A stretch of DNA of 55,926 nucleotides, taken from NCBI GenBank assembly GCA_030528885.1, contig JAUMXY010000016.1, positions 1-55,926 on the forward strand, in the 5' to 3' direction. The number at the start of each line of letters is the position of its first letter. Within the stretch, counting starts at the first letter, position 1. Source of the stretch: Bacteroidales bacterium (GTDB taxonomy: Bacteria; Bacteroidota; Bacteroidia; Bacteroidales; Bacteroidaceae). This document shows, in pieces, positions 1 to 7,802 of the stretch. The position numbers and the translations under genes are program-made. The notes below the pieces were generated by a model, which had not been told where the DNA came from, did no database searches, and was given only the letters and a program-made list of their open reading frames with translations.

Positions 1-45
1 TAAATTATGATACACGGCTTATCTAAATTATGATACACGGCTTAA
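1..45. repeat. 23-bp tandem repeat, two units, cut by window edge
   Basis: Two direct copies of a unit containing AATTATGATACACGGCTTA lie 23 bp apart, one at 1-22 and one at 23-45, with 21 identical bases. The array may continue upstream of the window. The unit aligns at about 16 of 23 positions with units at 30715-30783 (CGTAATTACGATGCAGGGC type) and with a copy near 10870-10932, so it looks like one member of a short repeat family. No coding role is visible. It is not CRISPR-like because there are no spacers. Confidence 0.75.
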
Positions 46-93
46 TAGTTTCGAAGCTTCTCGTCTGTTGCTTGTCCCTTTCAAAACCTTTCT

Positions 94-483
94 TCATGAC
101 ATGCAGCATCTTCTTTCCGCCCAGTTATACACGGAATAAATGACGGCTATGCCTATCAGGTAAGCCAAGAGGTCTGTCCAAAGGAATCCCTGCCCAAGCA
201 TCATGTGTCCCCAGAAGGTGCTACGGAATGAAACTAGCCAAGGCCAGTGAATTAGTTGTGAAAATTCCACAAGAAAAGAATGTGCCAAGCTGACAATCGC
301 TATTAGCCGTAAATCCTTCTTGACGAATATGATACGCCAGAGGCAAAACACCATCATCGCCCAAATTGCATCTCCTGTTTCCTCTGGAATGCTGCTAATA
401 TGGCGAGAAACGAGACCTGCGGGAATGAGCACGAAAATGCCTGCTAGGGAAATCAAAATCATTCTTTTATGCTTTGCCGTCAT
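94..483 (-). CDS. DUF2809-family small membrane protein
   Basis: A 129-residue protein of unknown function predicted to sit in the inner membrane. Hydrophobic segments are near residues 8-26, 38-55, 60-78 and 103-120. The pattern (ISSIPEETGDAIWAMMVF, then FLVEFSQLIHWPW, then GFLWTDLLAYLIG) is that of the DUF2809 family, whose members are about 90-130 residues. The frame is open further upstream to 666, but the start at 483 fits the family: the upstream extension shows no family similarity and would run into the promoter of the divergent oxidoreductase gene. No clear -7 box was seen upstream. Function is unknown; the family name rests on recalled motif similarity. Confidence 0.72.
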   Translation of the reverse strand: MTAKHKRMILISLAGIFVLIPAGLVSRHISSIPEETGDAIWAMMVFCLWRIIFVKKDLRLIAIVSLAHSFLVEFSQLIHWPWLVSFRSTFWGHMMLGQGFLWTDLLAYLIGIAVIYSVYNWAERRCCMS

Positions 484-645
484 TTTTGTTTGTCCTATAA
501 TATAATATGGTAAAGGTGTGCCGTTTTCTTCACTATTGATAACAAAGTAAAAGAAAATGAAGGAAGTCGCCAAACAATAGTGATGATTTAAAGGCAAAAA
601 TAAGGATTCTTTAACAAAATGCGTGTTGTTTCCATCTGTTTTTTG

Positions 646-653
646 TAACTTTG
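646..653 (+). promoter_or_regulatory. Bacteroidota -7 promoter box for the oxidoreductase gene
   Basis: TAACTTTG matches the TAnnTTTG consensus of the primary Bacteroidota sigma factor and lies 42 bp before the start codon at 696. A -33 TTTG at the ideal spacing is not obvious. Confidence 0.6.
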
Positions 654-695
654 CAAAGTTTTTCACTAAAAATAAGGAAAAAAGATATTTTTATT

Positions 696-3065
696 ATGAA
701 TAAGATTGTAAAGAAAGAGCAATTTAGCGAGAAGGTCTTCAAGCTTGTAGTTGAAGCGCCGCTCATCGCAAAGTCACGCAAAGCTGGCCATTTCGTCATC
801 GTTCGCGTTGGCGAGAAAGGCGAGCGCATGCCTCTTACCATTGCTGATGCCGACATAGAAGCAGGCACCATCACGCTTGTGGTGCAGACCGTTGGACACT
901 CATCCACAAAGCTTTGCCAGCTGAACGAAGGCGATTATATTACAGACGTGGTTGGCCCTCTCGGTCAGGCCACTCACATTGAGAACTTCGGCACAGTCGT
1001 ATGTGCAGGAGGCGGTGTTGGCGTGGCTCCTATGCTCCCAATCATTAAGGCTCTGAAGGCTGCTGGCAACAAGGTGGTTTCTGTGTTGGCCGGAAGAACC
1101 AAGGAACTGATTATTCTCGAAGATGAGGTGCGCAAGCATTCCGACGAAGTCATCATCATGACAGACGACGGCTCTTATGGACAGAAAGGCGTGGTGACGG
1201 TCGGCATCGAGCAAGTGATTCAACGCGAGCAGGTGGACAAGTGCTTCGCTATCGGCCCTGCCATCATGATGAAGTTCTGCTGCCTCTTGACCAAGAAATA
1301 TAATGTGCCAACAGACGTGTCGCTGAACACCATCATGGTGGATGGTACAGGCATGTGTGGCGCTTGCCGCATCACCGTTGGCGGAAAGACAAAGTTTGTT
1401 TGCGTGGATGGCCCTGAGTTTGACGGTCACGAGGTTGACTTCGACGAGATGTTCAAGCGCATGGGTGCATTCAAGCCTGCAGAAACAGAAGAGATGAAGA
1501 AGCTGGAAGAGCACGTTTGCGGCGAAGAGCCAGGATGCGGCTGCAAGAAAGAGTCTGCAGAAGTGCTTGTGGCTGACGCATCGGGCATGACAACAGACAC
1601 GCCATTGGCAGAGCTGACCGACCGTAACGCTGCTTGGCGCAAGGAAATTGCTGCTAGCATGAAGGCAAAGGAGCGCGGCGAGATCGAACGCTGTGTCATG
1701 GGAGAACTCGACCCTGTTTATCGTGCAACTACTCGAACTGAAGAGGTAAACACAGGCTTGACTGTCGAGCAGGCTTTGACTGAAGCAAAACGTTGCCTTG
1801 ACTGCGCCAACCCTACCTGTATGGAAGGTTGCCCTGTCAGCATCAACATACCATCATTCATCAAGAACATCGAGCGTGGTCAATTCCTCGAAGCTGCCAA
1901 GGTGCTCAAGGCAACCAGCGCCCTCCCTGCCGTGTGCGGTCGCGTATGCCCTCAGGAGAAGCAATGCGAGAGCAAGTGTATGCACCTGAAGCTTGGACAC
2001 AAGCCTGTGGCAATCGGTAACCTTGAGCGTTTCGCAGCCGACTTCGAACGCAACTCTGGCAAGATGGCTCTTCCTGAATGTGCGCCAAAGAATGGCATTA
2101 AAGTCGCAATCGTAGGTTCTGGTCCTGCAGGTCTCTCTTGTGCAGGCGACTTGGCTAAGGCTGGTTATGAGGTGACAGTATTTGAGGCGCTTCATGAGAT
2201 TGGCGGCGTGCTCAAGTATGGTATTCCAGAATTCCGTCTGCCTAACGCTATCGTAGATGTGGAGATTTCCAACCTTTGCAAGATTGGCGTTACTTTCGTA
2301 AAGGATTGCGTTGTGGGCAAGACCGTTACAATTCAAGATCTGGAGAACGAAGGTTACAAAGCCATCTTCGTTGCTTCTGGTGCAGGCCTGCCAAACTTTA
2401 TGGGCATTCCTGGCGAAAACTCTGTTGGCGTCATGTCATCTAACGAGTACCTGACTCGTGTGAATCTCATGGACGCATCCGACCCAACTTCCGACACACC
2501 AATCATCAAGGCGAAGAGCGTAATGGTTGTAGGTGGAGGCAACACAGCTATGGACTCTTGCCGTACAGCCAAGCGCTTAGGAGCAGAAAGAGTGTTCATC
2601 GCATACCGTCGCTCGGAGGCAGAAATGCCTGCCCGTCTGGAGGAAGTTAAGCATGCCAAGGAAGAAGGAATTGAATTCTTGACACTGCACAATTCAATTG
2701 AATATATTTCAGATGAAAAAGGAAATGTAACTCAAGTAAAACTTCAAGTAATGGAATTGGGTGAGCCAGATGCTTCTGGCCGTCGTTCTCCTGTGCCAGT
2801 AGAGGGCAAGATTGAGACCATCGACATCGATATGGCTATCGTAGCCGTAGGTGTTTCTCCAAATCCACTTGTACCAACATCAGTCAAGGGTCTTGAGTTG
2901 GGTCGCAAGAACACTATCGCTGTCAACGACCAGATGCAGTCAAGCATTCCAACCATTTTTGCAGGTGGCGACATCGTGCGCGGCGGAGCAACTGTCATCC
3001 TCGCTATGGGTGACGGACGCAAGGCTGCTGCAAGTATCGACGCTATGCTGAAAGCTCAAGCTTGA
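696..3065 (+). CDS. Fused NfnA/NfnB-type (sulfide dehydrogenase / glutamate-synthase-like) flavoprotein
   Basis: A 789-residue iron-sulfur flavoprotein joining two usually separate subunits. Residues 1-260 are a ferredoxin-NADP reductase-like module (RMPLT FAD loop at 44-48, GGGVGVAP nucleotide loop at 105-112, [2Fe-2S] ligands Cys221, Cys224 and Cys236), as in PyrK, SudB or NfnA. After a Cys-rich linker (275-283), residues ~300-789 resemble the glutamate synthase small chain, SudA or NfnB: two [4Fe-4S] sites (Cys367/370/375/379 and 414/418/424/428), FAD motif GSGPAGL at 474-480, NADPH motif GGGNTA near 611, and a C-terminal AGGDIVRGGAT FAD loop. By family it links reduced ferredoxin, NADH and NADP(H), possibly by electron bifurcation; the real substrate cannot be read from sequence. 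The start at 696 is preferred because the frame upstream overlaps the promoter. Confidence 0.9.
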   Translation: MNKIVKKEQFSEKVFKLVVEAPLIAKSRKAGHFVIVRVGEKGERMPLTIADADIEAGTITLVVQTVGHSSTKLCQLNEGDYITDVVGPLGQATHIENFGTVVCAGGGVGVAPMLPIIKALKAAGNKVVSVLAGRTKELIILEDEVRKHSDEVIIMTDDGSYGQKGVVTVGIEQVIQREQVDKCFAIGPAIMMKFCCLLTKKYNVPTDVSLNTIMVDGTGMCGACRITVGGKTKFVCVDGPEFDGHEVDFDEMFKRMGAFKPAETEEMKKLEEHVCGEEPGCGCKKESAEVLVADASGMTTDTPLAELTDRNAAWRKEIAASMKAKERGEIERCVMGELDPVYRATTRTEEVNTGLTVEQALTEAKRCLDCANPTCMEGCPVSINIPSFIKNIERGQFLEAAKVLKATSALPAVCGRVCPQEKQCESKCMHLKLGHKPVAIGNLERFAADFERNSGKMALPECAPKNGIKVAIVGSGPAGLSCAGDLAKAGYEVTVFEALHEIGGVLKYGIPEFRLPNAIVDVEISNLCKIGVTFVKDCVVGKTVTIQDLENEGYKAIFVASGAGLPNFMGIPGENSVGVMSSNEYLTRVNLMDASDPTSDTPIIKAKSVMVVGGGNTAMDSCRTAKRLGAERVFIAYRRSEAEMPARLEEVKHAKEEGIEFLTLHNSIEYISDEKGNVTQVKLQVMELGEPDASGRRSPVPVEGKIETIDIDMAIVAVGVSPNPLVPTSVKGLELGRKNTIAVNDQMQSSIPTIFAGGDIVRGGATVILAMGDGRKAAASIDAMLKAQA

Positions 3066-3109
3066 TGCTTTGACTCGCAACAAGTTATAAGTAATACATA
3101 CAATAGATA

Positions 3110-3144
3110 AAAAATGGAGGCGAACCAATCGTCTCCATTTTTTT
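3110..3144. terminator. Bidirectional intrinsic terminator
   Basis: A 14-bp stem (3110-3123 with 3129-3142, one G-U pair, 5-nt loop) has A-runs before it and T-runs after it, so it can end transcription from the oxidoreductase gene on the plus strand and from mtgA on the minus strand, which converge here. Confidence 0.8.
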
Positions 3145-3211
3145 GCTTGTACAATAGACACAGCTTTTGCGATATATTTCACGAAATGCTCTTCTTTTCC
3201 AAGCCGCTCCC

Positions 3212-3940
3212 CTATTCTTTCTTCTCGTACTCCTCACGCGAAGGGAATTTCCCCAGCCACTTCATTTGCTTCACGCACCACGATTGTCGCTTGTACATGT
3301 AGCTGGTGGGCGATGCGGAATCCATCTTCAGTGGATTAGGCAATGTGATGGCAATCATGGCACATTGGTTGCGTGTAAGTTCACTTGCCTTGCACCCGAA
3401 ATTGTTTTGCGCCACCGCTTCCGCACCATAGATGCCGTCACCCATTTCAATCGTGTTGAGATAAACCTCCATGATGCGATGCTTATCCCACATGAATTCG
3501 ATGAGGAGCGTGAAGTACGCTTCTGCTCCCTTGCGAAGCCATGCAAGCTTTCCCGATGAAGCCGTAGGAAAGAGGAACACATTCTTAGCCGTCTGCTGGC
3601 TGATTGTTGACCCTCCCCTCATTCGCTTGCCTTCTGTACGCTCTTCAATCACTTTCTGTATGGCTTCCCAGTCAAACCCGCTGTGGTTAAGGAAGTTCTG
3701 GTCTTCGCTCGCCATGACGGCAAGAGGCAAGTTGGGCGAGATTTCTTCAAGGTCAACCCACTCATGATGCCAACGTATCTGTTCGCCGTTGCTTACCTGC
3801 TGATAGGTGCGGATGAACATGAGGGGCGACGTGTAAACAGGAACGTACTTGAACAATAAAACAAGCAGGATGCTGCCTGCCAAAATGACAATCAGCATCC
3901 ACTTGATGATGTTTCCTATTCTTGAAAGGATATTTCCCAT
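3212..3940 (-). CDS. mtgA: Monofunctional biosynthetic peptidoglycan transglycosylase
   Basis: A 242-residue GT51 glycosyltransferase that polymerises lipid II into glycan strands on the periplasmic face of the inner membrane. An N-terminal membrane anchor (about residues 10-30) is followed by the GT51 motifs: ASEDQNFLNHSGFD with the catalytic Glu, RGGSTISQQTAKN, and the EFMWDKHRIMEVYLN block. There is no transpeptidase domain, and the length matches MtgA. Its ATG overlaps the stop codon of the upstream OmpA-type lipoprotein gene by one base, so the two are very likely cotranscribed and translationally coupled. Both act in the cell envelope. Confidence 0.93.
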   Translation of the reverse strand: MGNILSRIGNIIKWMLIVILAGSILLVLLFKYVPVYTSPLMFIRTYQQVSNGEQIRWHHEWVDLEEISPNLPLAVMASEDQNFLNHSGFDWEAIQKVIEERTEGKRMRGGSTISQQTAKNVFLFPTASSGKLAWLRKGAEAYFTLLIEFMWDKHRIMEVYLNTIEMGDGIYGAEAVAQNNFGCKASELTRNQCAMIAITLPNPLKMDSASPTSYMYKRQSWCVKQMKWLGKFPSREEYEKKE

Positions 3941-4659
3941 TACTGAAGAGTACCGGCGTCGGCTGCCTTAATCATCGCTTCAGACGCATAGAGGTAGATT
4001 TCTACGCGGCGGTTTTGTTCCTGGCCAGCCTTCGTGCTGTTGTCAGCCACAGGATTTTCCTGTCCGAAACCTGTTGAGCTCTTGATTTGCGCAGCAGCTG
4101 CTCCAGCTCCGAGCAAATAAGACTTCACAGCATCGGCACGATTCTGAGAGAGCGTGAGGTTCTTCTGGATGCTCTGTTCAGGAGTGGAGTTTCTCCAGCC
4201 TTGGTTGTCGGTATATCCTTGAATAGCCACGTCGCAGTCAGAGTAAACCTTGAGCACGTTGTTTGTAAATTCGCTAAGGTTAGTCTTTGCCACCTCGCTG
4301 AGCGTGTAGCTTCCTGTGTTGAAGAGGATGCCAGAATCGAAAGTAACCTTTACAGCCTCAAATCCGTTCTTGTCTGTAACAGTTTCCACCTTAGCGTTTT
4401 CTACCGCTTCAGCAGCAGCCTTAGCCTTATCCATCTTCTTGCCGATGAGCACGCCTGCGCCTGTGCCTACAGCAGCTCCAATACCAGCGCCAATCAGCGT
4501 TCCTCCAGCGTTCTTGCCGATGAGGTTTCCAATGAGCGCGCCTACAGCCGCACCCGATCCGCCGCCGATAAGGCCGCCCTTAGTTGTGTTGCTTGCACCG
4601 CATCCTGCCAAAATCACGAGTGCTGCCATCAGAATGGCGCCAAACTTAAAATTCTTCAT
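3940..4659 (-). CDS. OmpA-family peptidoglycan-associated lipoprotein with glycine zipper
   Basis: A 239-residue lipoprotein. The signal peptide ends in a lipobox (VILAGC, Cys20). Residues ~28-75 are a Gly/Ala-rich glycine zipper (GGGSGAAVGALIGNLIG and a second similar stretch), and the C-terminal half (~100-225) is an OmpA-like domain with NRADAVKSYL and QNRRVEIYL, which binds peptidoglycan. By analogy it anchors the outer membrane to the wall. It is the first gene of a two-gene unit with mtgA. A weak -7-like GATATTTG lies on the minus strand at 4725-4732. Confidence 0.88.
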   Translation of the reverse strand: MKNFKFGAILMAALVILAGCGASNTTKGGLIGGGSGAAVGALIGNLIGKNAGGTLIGAGIGAAVGTGAGVLIGKKMDKAKAAAEAVENAKVETVTDKNGFEAVKVTFDSGILFNTGSYTLSEVAKTNLSEFTNNVLKVYSDCDVAIQGYTDNQGWRNSTPEQSIQKNLTLSQNRADAVKSYLLGAGAAAAQIKSSTGFGQENPVADNSTKAGQEQNRRVEIYLYASEAMIKAADAGTLQ

Positions 4660-4806
4660 GTCTTTTTGAGTTTTGTTGTTTAGAAATTAGTGTTTATTTT
4701 GCCCTTTGTTTCTTGCAATGTATGCAAATATCGTTTTTTTGGTTGATATAAATTGCTTTTCATATAAATAATTCACAAAAAGAAAGCTTTTTTCACGAAA
4801 ATGCAG

Positions 4807-4814
4807 TAATTTTG
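4807..4814 (+). promoter_or_regulatory. -7 promoter box for proS
   Basis: TAATTTTG fits TAnnTTTG and lies 38 bp before the proS start. No good -33 TTTG is seen at 19-21 bp spacing, so the upstream element may be weak. Confidence 0.55.
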
Positions 4815-4852
4815 TAGTTTGAAATCAGTATAACAAATAATTAACAGATAAA

Positions 4853-6331
4853 ATGGCAATAGAATTGAAGAACCTCACCAAGCGTTCTGAAGACTACTCA
4901 AAGTGGTATAACGAGCTTGTTGTGAAGGCTGATCTGGCTGAACAAGCCGATGTGAGAGGATGCATGGTCATCAAGCCCTATGGCTACGCTATATGGGAGA
5001 AGATGCAGCGAGTGCTTGACGATATGTTCAAGGAAACTGGCGTTCAAAACGCTTATTTCCCCTTGCTGATACCCAAGAGCTTCCTGAGCCGCGAGGCAGA
5101 GCATGTGGAAGGTTTTGCGAAGGAATGCGCCGTAGTGACCCATTATCGCTTGAAAACCAACGAAACGCATGATGGCGTTGTGGTTGACCCTGCTGCAAAG
5201 CTTGAAGAAGAGCTGATTATACGCCCCACTTCAGAAACAATCATCTGGAATACTTATAAGAACTGGATTAATTCCTATCGCGACCTGCCTGTGCTTTGCA
5301 ACCAATGGTGCAACGTGATGCGTTGGGAGATGCGCACCCGCCTGTTCCTCCGCACCTCTGAGTTCCTCTGGCAAGAAGGCCATACCGCTCATGCCACTCG
5401 CGAGGAGGCAGAAGAGCGCGCAAAGCAGATGCTGAAAATTTATGCCAAGTTTGCTGAAGAATACATGGCTGTACCTGTTGTACAGGGCGTCAAGAGTGAG
5501 ACAGAGCGTTTTGCAGGTGCTCTTGACACCTATACCATCGAGGCGATGATGCAAGACGGCAAAGCGCTCCAGAGTGGTACAAGCCACTTCCTCGGGCAGA
5601 ACTTCGGCAAGGCTTTCGATGTGCAGTTCCTCAACAAGGAGAACAAGCCTGAATACGCATGGGCAACCTCATGGGGCGTATCTACCCGCTTGATGGGCGC
5701 GCTCATCATGACCCATTCTGATGACAACGGCCTTGTGCTTCCACCTGCTTTGGCTCCAATTCAGGTTGTCATCATCCCAATTGGCAAGGGCGACCAGATG
5801 CCGATGCTCGACGAGAAGGCAGAAGTCATTGTCAAGAATCTGAAGGCCATGGGAATTAGCGTGAAATACGACAACGCTGACAACAAGCGCCCTGGCTTCA
5901 AGTTTGCTGACTACGAGCTTAAGGGCGTGCCTGTTCGCCTCGTGTTGGGCGCTCGCGACCTGGAGCAAGGCCTTGTGGAAATCATGCGCCGCGACACGCT
6001 TGAGAAAGAAAATGTATCTGTCGAAGGCATCGAGGCATACATCAAGAACTTGCTTGACGACATTCAGAAGAACATCTACAAGAAAGCTGTTGACTATCGC
6101 GACTCCCACATCTACGAGTGCGACAACTACGAAGAGTTCAAGGAAAAAGTCAAGGATGGAGGATTTTTCCTTTGCCATTGGGACGGAACAGAGGAAACCG
6201 AAGCCAAGATTAAGGAAGACACGCAGGCGACCATACGCTGTGTGCCATTCATGTTCGAGCAGACGCCAGGTGTGGACATGGTAAGCGGAAAGCCTGCCAA
6301 ATACCGCGTCCTTATTGCAAGAGCCTATTAA
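4853..6331 (+). CDS. proS: Prolyl-tRNA synthetase, archaeal/eukaryotic type
   Basis: A 492-residue class II synthetase that charges tRNA-Pro with proline in the cytoplasm. Visible landmarks are motif 1 ([11 protein letters not shown]), the [14 protein letters not shown] loop, motif 2 ([20 protein letters not shown]), motif 3 ([18 protein letters not shown]), the anticodon-binding domain after ~residue 295, and a C-terminal extension ending in Tyr (ARAY), the hallmark of this ProS type. The bacterial editing insertion is absent, as expected for the type found in Bacteroidota. It is transcribed from its own -7 box. The next gene starts 76 bp downstream on the same strand. Confidence 0.97.
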   Translation: MAIELKNLTKRSEDYSKWYNELVVKADLAEQADVRGCMVIKPYGYAIWEKMQRVLDDMFKETGVQNAYFPLLIPKSFLSREAEHVEGFAKECAVVTHYRLKTNETHDGVVVDPAAKLEEELIIRPTSETIIWNTYKNWINSYRDLPVLCNQWCNVMRWEMRTRLFLRTSEFLWQEGHTAHATREEAEERAKQMLKIYAKFAEEYMAVPVVQGVKSETERFAGALDTYTIEAMMQDGKALQSGTSHFLGQNFGKAFDVQFLNKENKPEYAWATSWGVSTRLMGALIMTHSDDNGLVLPPALAPIQVVIIPIGKGDQMPMLDEKAEVIVKNLKAMGISVKYDNADNKRPGFKFADYELKGVPVRLVLGARDLEQGLVEIMRRDTLEKENVSVEGIEAYIKNLLDDIQKNIYKKAVDYRDSHIYECDNYEEFKEKVKDGGFFLCHWDGTEETEAKIKEDTQATIRCVPFMFEQTPGVDMVSGKPAKYRVLIARAY

Positions 6332-6407
6332 TCGGCAATCGTCCGCATCGCTACCTTATCAGCTGCCAAGCCCCAATGGCAGCCTTACCTTAACAACAAG
6401 CTTAACA

Positions 6408-7706
6408 ATGAAAAAACTTACCATATTATCAATCTTTGTGCTGGTAGCCATTGGGCTATCAGCGCAAATTGATTCGACGCTGTTCATGAAGCAGCTGTGC
6501 GAACTCGAGGGAGTGTATGATGTAAAGCCTCTCGACACCAAAGTGTTCAAGGAAAAGTATGTTATGAAGATGGAGCAGCAAGTCGATTGGAAAACCTTGT
6601 CGCAAGGCACCTTCGGCGAGCGCATCTTTGTCTGCATGAAAGGCTTAGACAAACCGACAGTACTGGTGACCGAAGGTTATAACGCTGACTACGGTATGAG
6701 TTCCGGTTACGAAGAAGAGCTCAGCCGTCTGTTCGATGCCAATGTCATCCTCTGCGAATATCGCTACTTTGCCGAGAGCGTGCCTGTTCCCACTAACTGG
6801 GATTACATGACCGTTGACAATTCGCTTGCCGACTACCACCATGTGCGCCAAGTGCTTGGCCAGCTATTCACGGGCAAGTGGATTAGCACAGGCATCAGCA
6901 AAGGTGGGCAGACAACCATGTTCTACCGCGCCACCTATCCCGATGATGTCGACGTGAGCGTCAGCTATGTAGCTCCGCTCAACCGCGCTATTGAAGACGG
7001 TCGCCACGAGGTGTTCCTCGAGAAGAAAGTGGGCACCAAGGCTGAGCGCAAAGCCATCAAGAAAGCCATGCAGGAGCTGATGAAGAGAAAGCCTTCCCTG
7101 ATGCCTCTCTTCACGCAATACTGCAAGGATAAGGGCTACCGTTTCTACATTTCAGAAGAAGACATCTATGACTATTGCGTGCTCGAGTATCCTTTTGCCT
7201 TGTGGCAATGGGGCACGCCCGTTTCCACCATCCCATCCTTGGAAGCAAGCGACAAGGAGTGGTTTGACAATTTCATGCAGACAGCTGCGCCCGACTACTT
7301 CGCTTACCCCAACAAGTATATGCCTTTCGACGTTCAAGCTGTGCGCGAGCTGGGATATTACGGCTATTCGCTGAAACCCATCAAGAAGTGGACCTCGCTG
7401 AAGGATACCAAGGGCTACCTGAAGCAAATCATGCTGCCTGACAGCTTGCGCCATTACGACTTCGACGCGACGCTGTATGAGCGTACCGTCAAGTATCTCA
7501 AGGAAAACGACCCCAAGCACATCTTCATCTACGGCGAGATTGACCCATGGAGCGCCAGCGGCGTGTGCACCTGGCTCGACTGCTCCAAGAAGCAGAACAT
7601 GCGTGTGTATGTGCAGCCACGAGGCAGCCACAAGGCGCGCATCAACACTATGCCAGATGACATGAGGAAGGAGATTGTTGACAGATTGTCAGCGTGGCTG
7701 AAGTAA
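6408..7706 (+). CDS. Secreted S37-family (PS-10) serine peptidase
   Basis: A 432-residue exported protein with an alpha/beta-hydrolase fold. The start at 6408 gives a clean signal peptide (MKKLTILSIFVLVAIGLSAQ); the longer frame from 6315 overlaps the end of proS and has no signal. The likely catalytic triad is Ser164 in GISKGG, Asp379 in GEIDPW and His408 in GSHKAR. This arrangement and the FMQTAAPDYFAYPNKY region match the PS-10 / tripeptidyl aminopeptidase S37 family, which removes short N-terminal peptides. Location is probably periplasmic or outside the cell. Substrates are unknown. It may be read through from proS. Confidence 0.82.
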   Translation: MKKLTILSIFVLVAIGLSAQIDSTLFMKQLCELEGVYDVKPLDTKVFKEKYVMKMEQQVDWKTLSQGTFGERIFVCMKGLDKPTVLVTEGYNADYGMSSGYEEELSRLFDANVILCEYRYFAESVPVPTNWDYMTVDNSLADYHHVRQVLGQLFTGKWISTGISKGGQTTMFYRATYPDDVDVSVSYVAPLNRAIEDGRHEVFLEKKVGTKAERKAIKKAMQELMKRKPSLMPLFTQYCKDKGYRFYISEEDIYDYCVLEYPFALWQWGTPVSTIPSLEASDKEWFDNFMQTAAPDYFAYPNKYMPFDVQAVRELGYYGYSLKPIKKWTSLKDTKGYLKQIMLPDSLRHYDFDATLYERTVKYLKENDPKHIFIYGEIDPWSASGVCTWLDCSKKQNMRVYVQPRGSHKARINTMPDDMRKEIVDRLSAWLK

Positions 7707-7802
7707 ATATGTCGCAGCCGCTCGTCAGGCACTTGTTTTGTATGTCCCGCATTCAGCAGCCTTGCTAAATGCAGGCAGTTCACAAGACAAAAGAAGAAAA
7801 CT

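Noticed and set aside
1-45. CRISPR-like array
   Set aside because: Units are head to tail with no spacers and no cas genes in the window.
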